Shown: one piece after another, positions 23,960-32,343 of the stretch | Position numbering within the stretch: the stretch's first letter is position 1 | Layout of the letters: every line of letters begins with the position of its first letter | Source: SVTX01 sp045538195 | GTDB taxonomy: Bacteria > Bacillota > Clostridia > Oscillospirales > CAG-272 | Length of the DNA stretch: 47,369 nt | Assembly (NCBI GenBank): GCA_045538195.1 | Contig: JAZSRA010000012.1 | Location: 1-47,369, forward strand | Direction of reading: 5' to 3' | The notes under the pieces: model-generated | What the model was told of the DNA's origin: nothing | Seen by the model: only the letters and a program-made list of their open reading frames with translations | Databases searched by the model: none | Translations under genes and position numbers: made by a program

Positions 23960-25261
23960 TTATTTTATGTTTCTGAGGTCCTTGACTCTCTTTGCCTTGC
24001 CCTCAAAGCGTTGGAGCGTGTTGGGGGATTCAAGCATTATCTTTGCGTCAAGACCGAGAACTATTTTCAGCTTGTTCTTAAGAGTCTTGGATATGTTTTC
24101 AAGAGTTTTGAAGGAGTCGGTGATCTGAGCCAGCTCAACCTTGACTGTAAGCTTGTCGAGATAACCTTCGCGCTCAAGCACGATCTCGTAGTGAGGACCA
24201 AGCTCGTCGATACTGAGAATGACCTCCTCGATCTGGCTGGGGAATACGTTGACTCCGCGGATTTTCAGCATATCGTCGCTTCTTCCCGAGAGGTTTTCCA
24301 TACGGCAAAAGGTTCGTCCGCACTTGCACTTCTCGTAGAAAAGTCTCGTTATATCCTTTGTTCTGTAACGGATAAGGGGAAGCCCCTCTTTCTTGATGCA
24401 GGTGATTACAAGCTCGCCCTGCTCGCCTGCGGGAAGCACCTCTCCTGTCTGGGGATCAATGATCTCGGGAATGAAGAAGTCCTCGTTGATGTGCATTCCG
24501 CAGACCTCGAGGCATTCGCCCGAAACACCGGGACCCATCAGCTCGCTCATTCCGTAGTTGGATGTGATCTTAATATCCTCACCCCAATATTTGTGCATCT
24601 CCTCGCGCATAGCGTCGGTGAGAAGCTCACTGCCCACAAGGGCTATCTTGACCTTAAGATCCTTTGCGGGGTCAATGCCCATCTCTCTCGCTACCTCCGC
24701 AAGACGGAGAGCGTAGGAGGGAGTAGCTACAAGCAGCGAGGTCTCAAAATCCTGCATATACATAATCTGCTTTTCGGAGTTGCCCGTGGAGGAGGGAACG
24801 ATAGCCGCGCCGATATTTTCAAGTCCGTAGTGGAGTCCGAGCGCGCCCGTGAACATTCCGTAGCCGAAGCAAATCTGTGCTACGTCCTTCTTTGTCGCGC
24901 CGCCCATGCAAGCGATTCGAGACACACATTCGGTCCAGGTCTCAAGGTCGCCCTGAGTGTAGCCGACGACCGTAGGCTTGCCCGTAGTACCGCTGGATGC
25001 GTGGATTCTGACGAGATCGTCCTTGGGAACCGCAAAAAGTCCGAAGGGGTAGTTATCTCGCATATCCTGCTTTGTGATGAATGGGAGCTTTGCAAGGTCG
25101 GCGAGGGTCTTGATGTCCTCGGGCTTAATGCCCGCCTCGTCCATCTTTTTTCTGTAAGGCTCTACTTTTTCATAGACGCGAGCAACAGTTTCCTTCAAGC
25201 GTTCAAGCTGTATTTTTTCTATTTCCTCTCTGGAGAGAGTTTCTTCTTTTGACCAGATCAT
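23960..25261 (-). CDS. Phenylacetate-CoA ligase family protein, first copy
   Basis: A 433-residue PaaK-type AMP-forming ligase with the same landmarks as the second copy: HASSGTTGKPTVVGYTQ, FGYGMFTGALGLHYG, YGMSELMGPGVSGE, YRTKDITRLFYEKC and GRSDDMLKIRGVNVFPSQIE. Both copies begin MIW and carry the same CxCGRT zinc-like pair (EKCKCGRTFCRME here). The C-terminus ends QRFEGKAKRVKDLRNI, as in anaerobe PaaK. It is the second gene of the operon, 24 bases before iorA. Two ligases in one operon suggest different aryl substrates or opposite working directions; sequence alone does not show which. Confidence 0.9.
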   Translation of the reverse strand: MIWSKEETLSREEIEKIQLERLKETVARVYEKVEPYRKKMDEAGIKPEDIKTLADLAKLPFITKQDMRDNYPFGLFAVPKDDLVRIHASSGTTGKPTVVGYTQGDLETWTECVSRIACMGGATKKDVAQICFGYGMFTGALGLHYGLENIGAAIVPSSTGNSEKQIMYMQDFETSLLVATPSYALRLAEVAREMGIDPAKDLKVKIALVGSELLTDAMREEMHKYWGEDIKITSNYGMSELMGPGVSGECLEVCGMHINEDFFIPEIIDPQTGEVLPAGEQGELVITCIKKEGLPLIRYRTKDITRLFYEKCKCGRTFCRMENLSGRSDDMLKIRGVNVFPSQIEEVILSIDELGPHYEIVLEREGYLDKLTVKVELAQITDSFKTLENISKTLKNKLKIVLGLDAKIMLESPNTLQRFEGKAKRVKDLRNIK

Positions 25262-25287
25262 TTTTAAGTACCTTTGCCGTTTACGTT

Positions 25288-26832
25288 TTATTTTATTTCG
25301 CCTTGGATAGGCTTGTCAAATGCGTTGTAAAGAGTTTTGTCGTCGGGTCTCTTGGTGCAGAGGCTGACGATAACGGTGATTATAAGCGAGAAAATCATAC
25401 AGATAACACCGATAAGGGGAGACGTTCCGACACCGCTTTTAAGAGCCGTACCGAAATCACACGCCCAACCATTCTTGTCATATCCGAACACTAAAATAAG
25501 AGCGACGGTAAGAACGAGAGAGCTGATTATCGACGTCCATACCGCAGGCTTTGTTACCCGTTTCCAGATAACACCGAGGACGTAGGGACCCATAAAGCAG
25601 CCCGCCAGCGTACCCCAGCTAAGCCCCATCATATATGCGATGGCCGCGATGCCGAATTTTTCGTTGAGAATTGCGAGAATTACCGAAATAGCAACAAACA
25701 CAAGACACAAAATTCTCATAACGGTATTGGTCTTTTTGTCACTTGCATTCTTATTTACAGCGCCCTTGTAAAGGTCGACGGCGATAACCGATGCGCTGGC
25801 AAGGGAGACCGACGAAAGAGTAGACATGCTTGCCGAAAGGATAAGTACGGCAATAACTCCCATGAGTCCAACGGGAATAACCGTCTTTAACATCGTAGGA
25901 ATAACGAGGGAATCGGAAACACCTTGTGTCTCGGGGAAGAAAATGCTGAGCGCACCCGTAAAGTAAGCCGCAAAGCCGATAAGAAGCGCAAATGCGGTGC
26001 TGACGATAATACCTTGCGTTATCGCCTTTTTGTCGCGGATAGCGTAATATTTATGTATCGTTTGGGGAAGCGCCCAAACGCCGAGGGAGGTCAGCATCGT
26101 CAGTGCTATAAGCGACACGGTAGTTCCGTAAAGTCCCGACGCGTTTTCGTTCCCGAATGTAAACCATGTGAGATTTGGATTGTTAACAAGCTCCGAAATG
26201 TTCCAGTTTACGTTTTGGTGGTTCATAAAGCAGATGACCATACAGCCAACGCCGAATATCATAATGATACCCTGAATGAAGTCCGAGAGGGCGGTCGCGA
26301 AGTATCCGCCGAAGAAAAGATAAAGAGCGGTGAGAGCGGCAAGAGCCACCATTACGATCCAGCCTTCGATTCCGAAGACGGTCTCAAAAAGCGCGCTGAG
26401 TCCGTTGTAAACAGATGCGGAGTAGGGAATGAGAAATATGAAGATGATCACCGCGGAGAAAAGCTTCAGCTTCCTGTCGCCGTAACGCTTCTCAAAGAAC
26501 TCGGGCATCGTCTTTGCTTCAAGACGGCGGGTCATATTCTTTGTTCTCTTTGCAAGGACGAGCCAAGCAAAAAGCGTACCGATTATCGCGTTGCCGATAC
26601 CTATCCAAATAGAAGCCAGACCGAAGGAGCGGCCGAACTGTCCCGCGTAGCCGATAAAAATGACGGCAGAGAAGTATGTGGTGCCGTATGCGAAGGCTGT
26701 CATCCAGCCGTTAAGTCCCTTTTTGCCAGCAAGCAGGAAGTCATCAACCGAGCCTGAGCGGTTCTTCGTGTAGATCGCCACTCCAACCATAGCTAGCGCG
26801 TAAATTGCTAATATCAGATAATCCCAAAACAT
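25288..26832 (-). CDS. Sodium:solute symporter (SSS family)
   Basis: A 514-residue transporter with about 13 predicted helices. SSS features include YFSAVIFIGYAGQFG near residue 53 (the TM1-TM2 sodium site region), the signature near GFAAYFTGALSIFFP (~285), and the Ser/Thr-rich SASMSTLSSVSLASASVIAVD (split across ~340-360) that forms the second sodium site. It is the promoter-proximal gene of the aryl-pyruvate operon, so it likely imports an amino acid or aryl acid with sodium. The family also includes proline, pantothenate and sugar carriers. AGGAG lies 9 bases before the start. Confidence 0.88.
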   Translation of the reverse strand: MFWDYLILAIYALAMVGVAIYTKNRSGSVDDFLLAGKKGLNGWMTAFAYGTTYFSAVIFIGYAGQFGRSFGLASIWIGIGNAIIGTLFAWLVLAKRTKNMTRRLEAKTMPEFFEKRYGDRKLKLFSAVIIFIFLIPYSASVYNGLSALFETVFGIEGWIVMVALAALTALYLFFGGYFATALSDFIQGIIMIFGVGCMVICFMNHQNVNWNISELVNNPNLTWFTFGNENASGLYGTTVSLIALTMLTSLGVWALPQTIHKYYAIRDKKAITQGIIVSTAFALLIGFAAYFTGALSIFFPETQGVSDSLVIPTMLKTVIPVGLMGVIAVLILSASMSTLSSVSLASASVIAVDLYKGAVNKNASDKKTNTVMRILCLVFVAISVILAILNEKFGIAAIAYMMGLSWGTLAGCFMGPYVLGVIWKRVTKPAVWTSIISSLVLTVALILVFGYDKNGWACDFGTALKSGVGTSPLIGVICMIFSLIITVIVSLCTKRPDDKTLYNAFDKPIQGEIK

Positions 26833-26885
26833 TGTAAAAGTCTCCTGTGAAAATGCTGTTTTCTTAATAAAAAAAGAATAAAAAT

Positions 26886-26914
26886 ATTATATCATAATGA
26901 AGTACATTTGTCAA
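26886..26914 (-). promoter_or_regulatory. Promoter of the eight-gene aryl-pyruvate operon
   Basis: Reverse strand TTGACA (26914-26909), 17 bases, TATAAT (26891-26886), both exact. It lies 54 bases before the symporter start. The remaining sequence up to 27029 is AT-rich and shows no gene. Confidence 0.88.
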
Positions 26915-27029
26915 CAAGCAATTGACATTTTTCGATAAATTTTAACGATTTAGAAGGCTAAAATCCAAGTTTTTTACTCATATCAATTTTTGTATGGATA
27001 TTTGAGGCAAATTTTAAACTCTTGCGATG

Positions 27030-27058
27030 AAAAAAGCACCCCTTTTCAGAGGTGCTTT
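27030..27058 (-). terminator. Terminator of the GTPase-NYN gene
   Basis: Reverse strand AAAGCACC pairs with GGTGCTTTTTT around a 10-base loop, a few bases after the stop codon. Confidence 0.85.
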
Positions 27059-27064
27059 CGTATT

Positions 27065-29647
27065 TTACTGCTGACTTTCAGTCAATTTTTTTATAAACGC
27101 TTTGATCTCGTTGCCGACGCGTGTCAGCTCGTCCACAAATTCTTGAGCTGTCATACGCAAAATGCCCGAATGGACGGCGGAGAACTGCAAAAGTCTGTCG
27201 CCCGTCACCATTCTGATGCTGTAATCAGGGCCAAGATCGTGCATCACTTTTTCAATGTATGCGTCTGCGGTCTGGTCTGCCTTGGTGTAGACCACCTTAT
27301 ATCCGTCACGCATAAATTCTGAACCTTCACCGTCCTTGACGAGATAAGCGTCGAAAACCAGCATAAGCTCCACCTTGGTATACGCCACGTAGCTTGAAAG
27401 GAGGTCCATAAGCTCCTCTCTTGCCTTTTCAAGATTGAAATCGGCAGTCTTTTTGAGATCGTCCCAAGAATATATCAAATTGTAGCCGTCAATTATCACC
27501 ATGTTTCGCTGAGGCTTTAGATTTTTCACCCTCGGCGGCTTTTCGCTCTTGGGCGCGGAAATACTTTTGGGTTCTTTGTACTGTCTGCGCTTGATAGGAC
27601 CAAACTCGCGGAGCATTATCGCTTCAAGCTCCTCGTCGCTAATGTGATATTTCCTCGCGAGGGTAGCAACTCTCGGAATTACTGTTTCATCTTTATCCGA
27701 AAGGTATATGCACGGATCAAGATGCTTGTAGCTATCGACCTCGCGCCAGTTGACCACAAAGCCGGCTCCGTGGTCACAAAAGACCGAATGAGGCGTGTTT
27801 TCAAGATCGCTCTCGGGATCGTAAGCAGCATTTTGTGCTATTTCCTCTGCGTTGTGACAGGGTTCGTAACCGTCACTGACGCAGGAAAGTCTGCCCTCGC
27901 CGCGAGTGTAGGAAATGACCTCGCGAGTGTAGTCGTGAAGTGTTGAAACAGGCGCTCTTCCCGATATCACCGTGAGATTCTCGTCGGAGGATTCGATCTC
28001 AAATTGCGCGTTCCTCGCTTGAAGATCGGACATAGCTCTGCCCACTTGATTTTGCGGTATTTCAAGACGAAATTTATAATATGGCTCAAGTAGAGTGCAG
28101 CCGCCCTTCATAAGTCCGTGACGAACCGCTCGCAAGGTAGCTTCGCGAAAGTCTCCACCCTCGGTGTGCTTGAGGTGAGCCTTGCCCGCCACGAGCGTTA
28201 TCTTCGTGTCGGTCAGGATCGCGCCGATCTGTGTGCCTCTGTGATCCTTTTCGTAAAGATGTGATAGAATAAGCCTTTGCCAGTTCGTGTCAAGAGCGTT
28301 TTCGGGGAGCTTTGTATCAAAGATAAGCCCAGTTCCTTTCGGCTGAGGTTCAAGTAAGAGCTGAACCTCGGCATAGTGACGCAGAGGCTCAAAGTGTCCT
28401 ACACCGATCGCCTTTTTCGATATCTTTTCTTTGTATAAAATTCTGCCCGTGTCAAGAGTACAGTCGATAGAAAATCTCTCAAAAATCAGCCTTTTTATAA
28501 GGTCGATCTGTATCTCCCCCATTAGTCTTGCCTCGATCTCGGCAAGCTCCTCAATCCAAGAGAGATGTAAGGACGGTTCTTCCTCCTCAAGCTCCTTGAG
28601 CTTGGGAAAATATAGCATCGGGTCGCAACCCTCGGGAAGATTTATGCGATAGGAGAGAACAGGCTCCAACATCGGCTTCTCGCCGTCGCTCTCAATACCA
28701 AGTCCAAGACCCGAAAAAGTAGCGGATAGTCCTAAAACCGCGCAGATCTCTCCTGCTGACACTTTCTCGGTCTGCTCGAATTTTTCGCCCGAATAAAGCC
28801 TTATCTGGCTGACCTTTTCAACGTATTTTTTGCCCTCGCAGACGTAGGTCAGCTCGTCTCTGGCAGACAGAGAACCTCCCGTGATCTTCATATAGGTCAA
28901 CCTTGTGCCGCCCACACGGGCGATCTTGAATACCTTCGCGCCGAATTTTTCGGTGTTGTAGACGGGGGAGAGAGAATATTTGTCAATGGTTTCAAGGAGA
29001 AAGTCGATGCCCGTCATACGGAGCGCTGAGCCGAAAAGGCAGGGAAAAAGCCGCCTGCTTGCAATCAAAGACGCAATGTCGCCGTCATCGATTTCATTAC
29101 CTGCCAAGAAATTCTCTAAAAAATCCTCGTTGACCAGAGCAAGCTTTTCGTCAAGCTCGCTCTTGCTCTGCTTTTCGTAAAAACCAACGCAGAGAGGGGA
29201 AAGCGTTTTTGAAAGCTCGGTTTCCATATCCTCGGTAAGCTTGATCGATACGTCGGTCTTGTTGACGAAAATAAAGGTCGGCACGCCGTATATTTCAAGT
29301 AACTGCCATAGGGTTCTCGTGTGATTTTGCACTCCGTCGGGAGCGCTGACCACCAAAATTGCGTAGTCAAGGAGAGAGAGAACTCTTTCGGTCTCGGTAG
29401 AAAAATCTACGTGACCTGGGGTGTCAAGGAGAATAAAATCGCAGTTTTCGCTTGAAAATCGAGCCTGCTTTGAGAAAATAGTGATTCCACGCTCGCGTTC
29501 GACCGCGTTGGTATCAAGATAGGTGTTTTTGTGGTCAACGCGACCGAGCGTCCGTATTCTGCCCGAAATATATAGCAGTGCCTCGGAAAGTGTGGTCTTG
29601 CCTGCGTCAACGTGGGCTAAAATGCCGATAGTCAGCTTCTTTTTCAA
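27065..29647 (-). CDS. TetM/EF-G-like ribosomal GTPase fused to a Rae1/YacP-type NYN ribonuclease
   Basis: I start at TTG 29647 because AAAGGAGG lies 7 bases before it; the upstream in-frame TTG overlaps that site. The 860-residue protein has all G motifs of the TetM/TetO group: GILAHVDAGKTTL, RERGITIF, LLDTPGHVDF, VNKTDV and the GSAL loop, then EF-G domains II-V to ~650. After a basic linker (~675-715) comes an NYN domain (716-860): MVIIDGYNLIYSWDDL, MLVFDAYLVKDGEGS, TKADQTADAYIEKV and VTGDRLLQFSAV, closely like Bacillus Rae1/YacP, which cuts mRNA in the ribosomal A site. Its Asp residues are kept. The loop III Tyr-Ser-Pro-Val of TetM is absent (KHTEGGDFREA instead), so tetracycline protection is not supported. 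Likely a ribosome rescue or mRNA-cleavage factor; inferred. Confidence 0.88.
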   Translation of the reverse strand: MKKKLTIGILAHVDAGKTTLSEALLYISGRIRTLGRVDHKNTYLDTNAVERERGITIFSKQARFSSENCDFILLDTPGHVDFSTETERVLSLLDYAILVVSAPDGVQNHTRTLWQLLEIYGVPTFIFVNKTDVSIKLTEDMETELSKTLSPLCVGFYEKQSKSELDEKLALVNEDFLENFLAGNEIDDGDIASLIASRRLFPCLFGSALRMTGIDFLLETIDKYSLSPVYNTEKFGAKVFKIARVGGTRLTYMKITGGSLSARDELTYVCEGKKYVEKVSQIRLYSGEKFEQTEKVSAGEICAVLGLSATFSGLGLGIESDGEKPMLEPVLSYRINLPEGCDPMLYFPKLKELEEEEPSLHLSWIEELAEIEARLMGEIQIDLIKRLIFERFSIDCTLDTGRILYKEKISKKAIGVGHFEPLRHYAEVQLLLEPQPKGTGLIFDTKLPENALDTNWQRLILSHLYEKDHRGTQIGAILTDTKITLVAGKAHLKHTEGGDFREATLRAVRHGLMKGGCTLLEPYYKFRLEIPQNQVGRAMSDLQARNAQFEIESSDENLTVISGRAPVSTLHDYTREVISYTRGEGRLSCVSDGYEPCHNAEEIAQNAAYDPESDLENTPHSVFCDHGAGFVVNWREVDSYKHLDPCIYLSDKDETVIPRVATLARKYHISDEELEAIMLREFGPIKRRQYKEPKSISAPKSEKPPRVKNLKPQRNMVIIDGYNLIYSWDDLKKTADFNLEKAREELMDLLSSYVAYTKVELMLVFDAYLVKDGEGSEFMRDGYKVVYTKADQTADAYIEKVMHDLGPDYSIRMVTGDRLLQFSAVHSGILRMTAQEFVDELTRVGNEIKAFIKKLTESQQ

Positions 29648-29678
29648 TGATTTTCCTCCTTTCAAAAGATTTTTAATC

Positions 29679-29710
29679 TAACGCGCCCTGCCATAGCGCA
29701 GGGCGCGTTA
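29679..29710 (-). terminator. Strong hairpin after the ferredoxin-thioredoxin gene
   Basis: A perfect 12-bp stem (TAACGCGCCCTG with CAGGGCGCGTTA) with an 8-base loop lies 19 bases after the stop codon. The T-run is interrupted (GATTAAAAATCTTTT on the reverse strand), so it may attenuate rather than stop transcription into the GTPase gene. Confidence 0.6.
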
Positions 29711-29728
29711 AAATATGTCGCGGAGAGG

Positions 29729-31351
29729 TTACTCTCCTTGAGAAGTGCCTGCAAGAGCCTTTTCCACTGCATCTACAAGCTCATCGTGTGTGACGGAACC
29801 TATGAATTTATCGGTTATTACACCCTCGCCGTTTATTACGACGGTAGTGGGACATGCCTGAATGTTGAAAAGATTTTGACATTTCATTCCGTCGTCCCAG
29901 CCGATAAACATAGTGCCGTCGTTCCATTCGGGATGCCCCGACGAGCTATCTATCCAAGTAGTTGCATCAACGCCCGGCATTTCGATATGCAGAGCCAAAA
30001 CCGTTACTCTTTCGCCGTATTCGCTTGCTACTTCGTAAAAATGCGGAAGCTCCTCAACGCAAGGGCCGCAGGTGGTGTACCAGAAGTTAAGAACGACTAC
30101 CTTGCCGCGATGTGCTTCAAGATCGAATTTCTCGCCGCTTGAAAGTATTGTGGGAGAAATGTCGGGGCAGAGATTGCCGACAGATGTTCCAACGGGCGGT
30201 TTGACGTTTTCGCCTTCCGAGCCGCCCTCACCCTCCGAACTGCTTTCACCGACCGAGCCGCTTTCGCCCTCGGTCTGTTCGGTTTCATTGTCGGGGAAGA
30301 ATGCATCAAGATCCATGCCGTCAAAGACGTTGAAGTACAAAAGAATGCCCGAGAGCAGTGCAAGCATGACCGCCGCCGTCACCGCAGTTTTTACGGTGTT
30401 TTCGGTGCGCTTTTTCTTGTTTTTTTCCTCAATTATTGCTTTTTCTTCCTCTGTCGCCTTGGGAGATATAGCCTCCGTGGGAGAGCTTATAATAAATTTA
30501 GGACCTTTCATGCTTATAGCGCCCGTAGGACACGCGCTGATACATTCGCCGCAAGAAATACACTCGTGGTCGCCCACGTGCTTAATATCCATCTTGCACT
30601 TGTCAAGGCATATGCCGCAGTCGATGCAGGATTTTTTGTCAAGCCTCACGCCGATAAGAGCGAATTTGTTGAAAAATCCGTAGATCGCACCCAAAGGGCA
30701 GATAAAACGGCAGAACATACGGAATATGAAAACGCATGCCACAAGGAATGCTACCATGAGCAGAAATTTCCAAGTAAAGAGCGGGCCTAACATACGCAGA
30801 TAGCTTTGGTTGACTGCGTTTGAGAGAAGTCCCATAGCGCCCTCAAGAGTACCTGCGGGGCAGATATATTTGCAAAATCCGGGAAGCGGGAAGCTTCTGA
30901 ATGCATAAGCAACAGGTACGATTCCCACGAAAAACGCGAGAATGACGTATTTGAAGTAAGAAAGTATGCGTGTAATCTTACCCTTTTTGAGCTTTGGCGT
31001 GGGGATCTTATGTAAAAGCTCTTGAATAAGTCCGAAGGGACAGAGAAAACCGCATATCCAACGTCCGAACAGAACTCCGTAGAGCATGATGATACCGAAT
31101 ACGTAGTAGGGTATGGTCTTATTGCTCGAAGTCAGAGCGTTTTGCAAAGCTCCGAGAGGACAAGCGCCCGATGCTCCGGGGCAGGAGTAGCAGTTAAGTC
31201 CGGGTGTGCAAATGTTTTTCAAGGGACCTTTATAAATGTTACCCGTAAAAAATCCCTTTATGTTAGCGTTAAAGAGCAGAGCGGCGTAAAGCTGAATCAG
31301 CCTTCTCTTTGTGGGGAGGCGTTTTTTTATCCAATTAAATACTTTTTTCAT
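29729..31351 (-). CDS. NapH-type membrane 4Fe-4S protein fused to an extracellular TlpA-like thioredoxin
   Basis: The ATG at 31351 has AGGCGG 8 bases upstream; the GTG at 31360 lacks a site. About 540 residues. The N-terminal half has around five helices and cysteine sets of the NapH/NosR/RnfA-like kind: CYSCPGASGACPLGAL, WICGFLCPFGLIQE, FCKYICPAGTLEG and FCRFICPLGAIYG. Then two ferredoxin motifs, CIDCGICLDKCKMDI and CISCGECISACPTGAI (~245-285). A further helix (~325-345), an acidic Ser/Glu/Gly linker, and a TlpA domain with active site WYTTCGPCVEELPHF (~435) follow; the last is outside the cell. It likely moves electrons from cytoplasm to the external thiol-disulfide pair. Confidence 0.9.
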   Translation of the reverse strand: MKKVFNWIKKRLPTKRRLIQLYAALLFNANIKGFFTGNIYKGPLKNICTPGLNCYSCPGASGACPLGALQNALTSSNKTIPYYVFGIIMLYGVLFGRWICGFLCPFGLIQELLHKIPTPKLKKGKITRILSYFKYVILAFFVGIVPVAYAFRSFPLPGFCKYICPAGTLEGAMGLLSNAVNQSYLRMLGPLFTWKFLLMVAFLVACVFIFRMFCRFICPLGAIYGFFNKFALIGVRLDKKSCIDCGICLDKCKMDIKHVGDHECISCGECISACPTGAISMKGPKFIISSPTEAISPKATEEEKAIIEEKNKKKRTENTVKTAVTAAVMLALLSGILLYFNVFDGMDLDAFFPDNETEQTEGESGSVGESSSEGEGGSEGENVKPPVGTSVGNLCPDISPTILSSGEKFDLEAHRGKVVVLNFWYTTCGPCVEELPHFYEVASEYGERVTVLALHIEMPGVDATTWIDSSSGHPEWNDGTMFIGWDDGMKCQNLFNIQACPTTVVINGEGVITDKFIGSVTHDELVDAVEKALAGTSQGE

Positions 31352-31366
31352 ATAAAACACCGCCTA

Positions 31367-32158
31367 TCAACCAAGTCCGATACACTCGGTACAGATATTT
31401 ATCGCCTTTGAAAGGACGTCTGACATACCGCCGTTGAATATACCCAAAACAATGAAAATGAGAGCTACTGCAATAACGATCACCCTTGTAGAGACGATCG
31501 AATATTTTTCCTTTCTGCACTTACACTCCGAGCATTCGCTCTTTTCAAGCTTTGAAGCCTTTCCATCGACAATAAGAGCCTTAATTGTCTTTATCTGCTT
31601 GTTGATCAGAAGATTTTCTGTGTAGACGTAAGCCGAGGCAACAAGAGCGCAGGCAAGAAAACAGGGAATTATCAGATAGCAAAGGTTGATTACGCTTTGG
31701 TTATAATCCGCGGTAAAGCTGGTGGGGAGACACACGATGATCAGGGCAGGGAGCGAGAGGAGGACGCATAAAGCACAAGCCGCCACCCTTAGAACAACAC
31801 GAAGCGTTTTTGTCTTTGTAACAGGTGCTAAATCCTCTTTTTCGCAAGACGAGAGATCATATTTTGACGTAAGTCGGTCAAGGGTTGTGCGGGGAGATAC
31901 CTTTGCCTTAAAGGAAGATTCGTCAAGCGGCATAATTATTTTGAGACAACCGCCCACCACGACAGCCCCCACGGTGACGTACAGAATTATCTGAATTTTT
32001 CCAAATGCCTCTGCGATAGAGTCGGGTGTGAAAGGGCGATTCCCCAGTTGATAGATGTTATAGCAGGATACCATCAGCAAAATACCCGATACGATAAGCA
32101 GTACCGAGAGCAGTATCCCGTATATGAGATAAATAATTTTTTTCGTCCTGTCTGACAT
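31367..32158 (-). CDS. Membrane protein with C-terminal CD1871A-type CxxC domain
   Basis: The ATG at 32158 is chosen because AAAGG lies 9 bases upstream; at the ATG 32167 it has no spacing. About 263 residues with five or so hydrophobic segments (~8-32, ~56-76, ~120-142, ~158-182, ~225-245). A loop near ~205-212 carries CSECKCRK. The last ~40 residues (VALIFIVLGIFNGGMSDVL then ICTECIGLG) match the short CD1871A family, normally a free ~45-residue CxxC membrane protein found beside TlpA and ferredoxin genes in Clostridia. Here it is the tail of a larger protein. It lies 15 bases before the ferredoxin-thioredoxin gene, so both probably form one membrane redox unit. Confidence 0.78.
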   Translation of the reverse strand: MSDRTKKIIYLIYGILLSVLLIVSGILLMVSCYNIYQLGNRPFTPDSIAEAFGKIQIILYVTVGAVVVGGCLKIIMPLDESSFKAKVSPRTTLDRLTSKYDLSSCEKEDLAPVTKTKTLRVVLRVAACALCVLLSLPALIIVCLPTSFTADYNQSVINLCYLIIPCFLACALVASAYVYTENLLINKQIKTIKALIVDGKASKLEKSECSECKCRKEKYSIVSTRVIVIAVALIFIVLGIFNGGMSDVLSKAINICTECIGLG

Positions 32159-32205
32159 TTTATACATCCTTTCAAAAATCGGTGTAGCAATACAAATCCA
32201 TTATA

Positions 32206-32234
32206 ATTATAATATAGTTTCTCTCAAAAATCAA
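32206..32234 (-). promoter_or_regulatory. Promoter of the CxxC membrane protein / ferredoxin-thioredoxin operon
   Basis: Reverse strand TTGATT (32234-32229), 17 bases, TATAAT (32211-32206), followed at once by a second TATAAT at 32205-32200. About 42-48 bases before the start codon. Confidence 0.78.
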
Positions 32235-32285
32235 GTCGTTTTTTTACTGTTTGCGAAAAAAACGGTTTTTTGTATAGGTGACGCT

Positions 32286-32313
32286 AAAAAAGGCTACCGC
32301 CGCGGCGGTAGCC
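32286..32313 (-). terminator. Terminator of the lipoprotein cluster
   Basis: Reverse strand GGCTACCGCC pairs with GGCGGTAGCC around a 2-base GC centre and runs into TTTTTT. It closes the three lipoprotein genes and separates them from the next promoter. Confidence 0.88.
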
Positions 32314-32343
32314 TGAATGACTTTTTAATTGTCTGAAAACCTA

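Noticed and set aside
27065..29647. Calling the GTPase-NYN gene a tetracycline-resistance gene
   Set aside because: The drug-displacing loop of TetM is missing and a nuclease domain is fused, so resistance is not supported.
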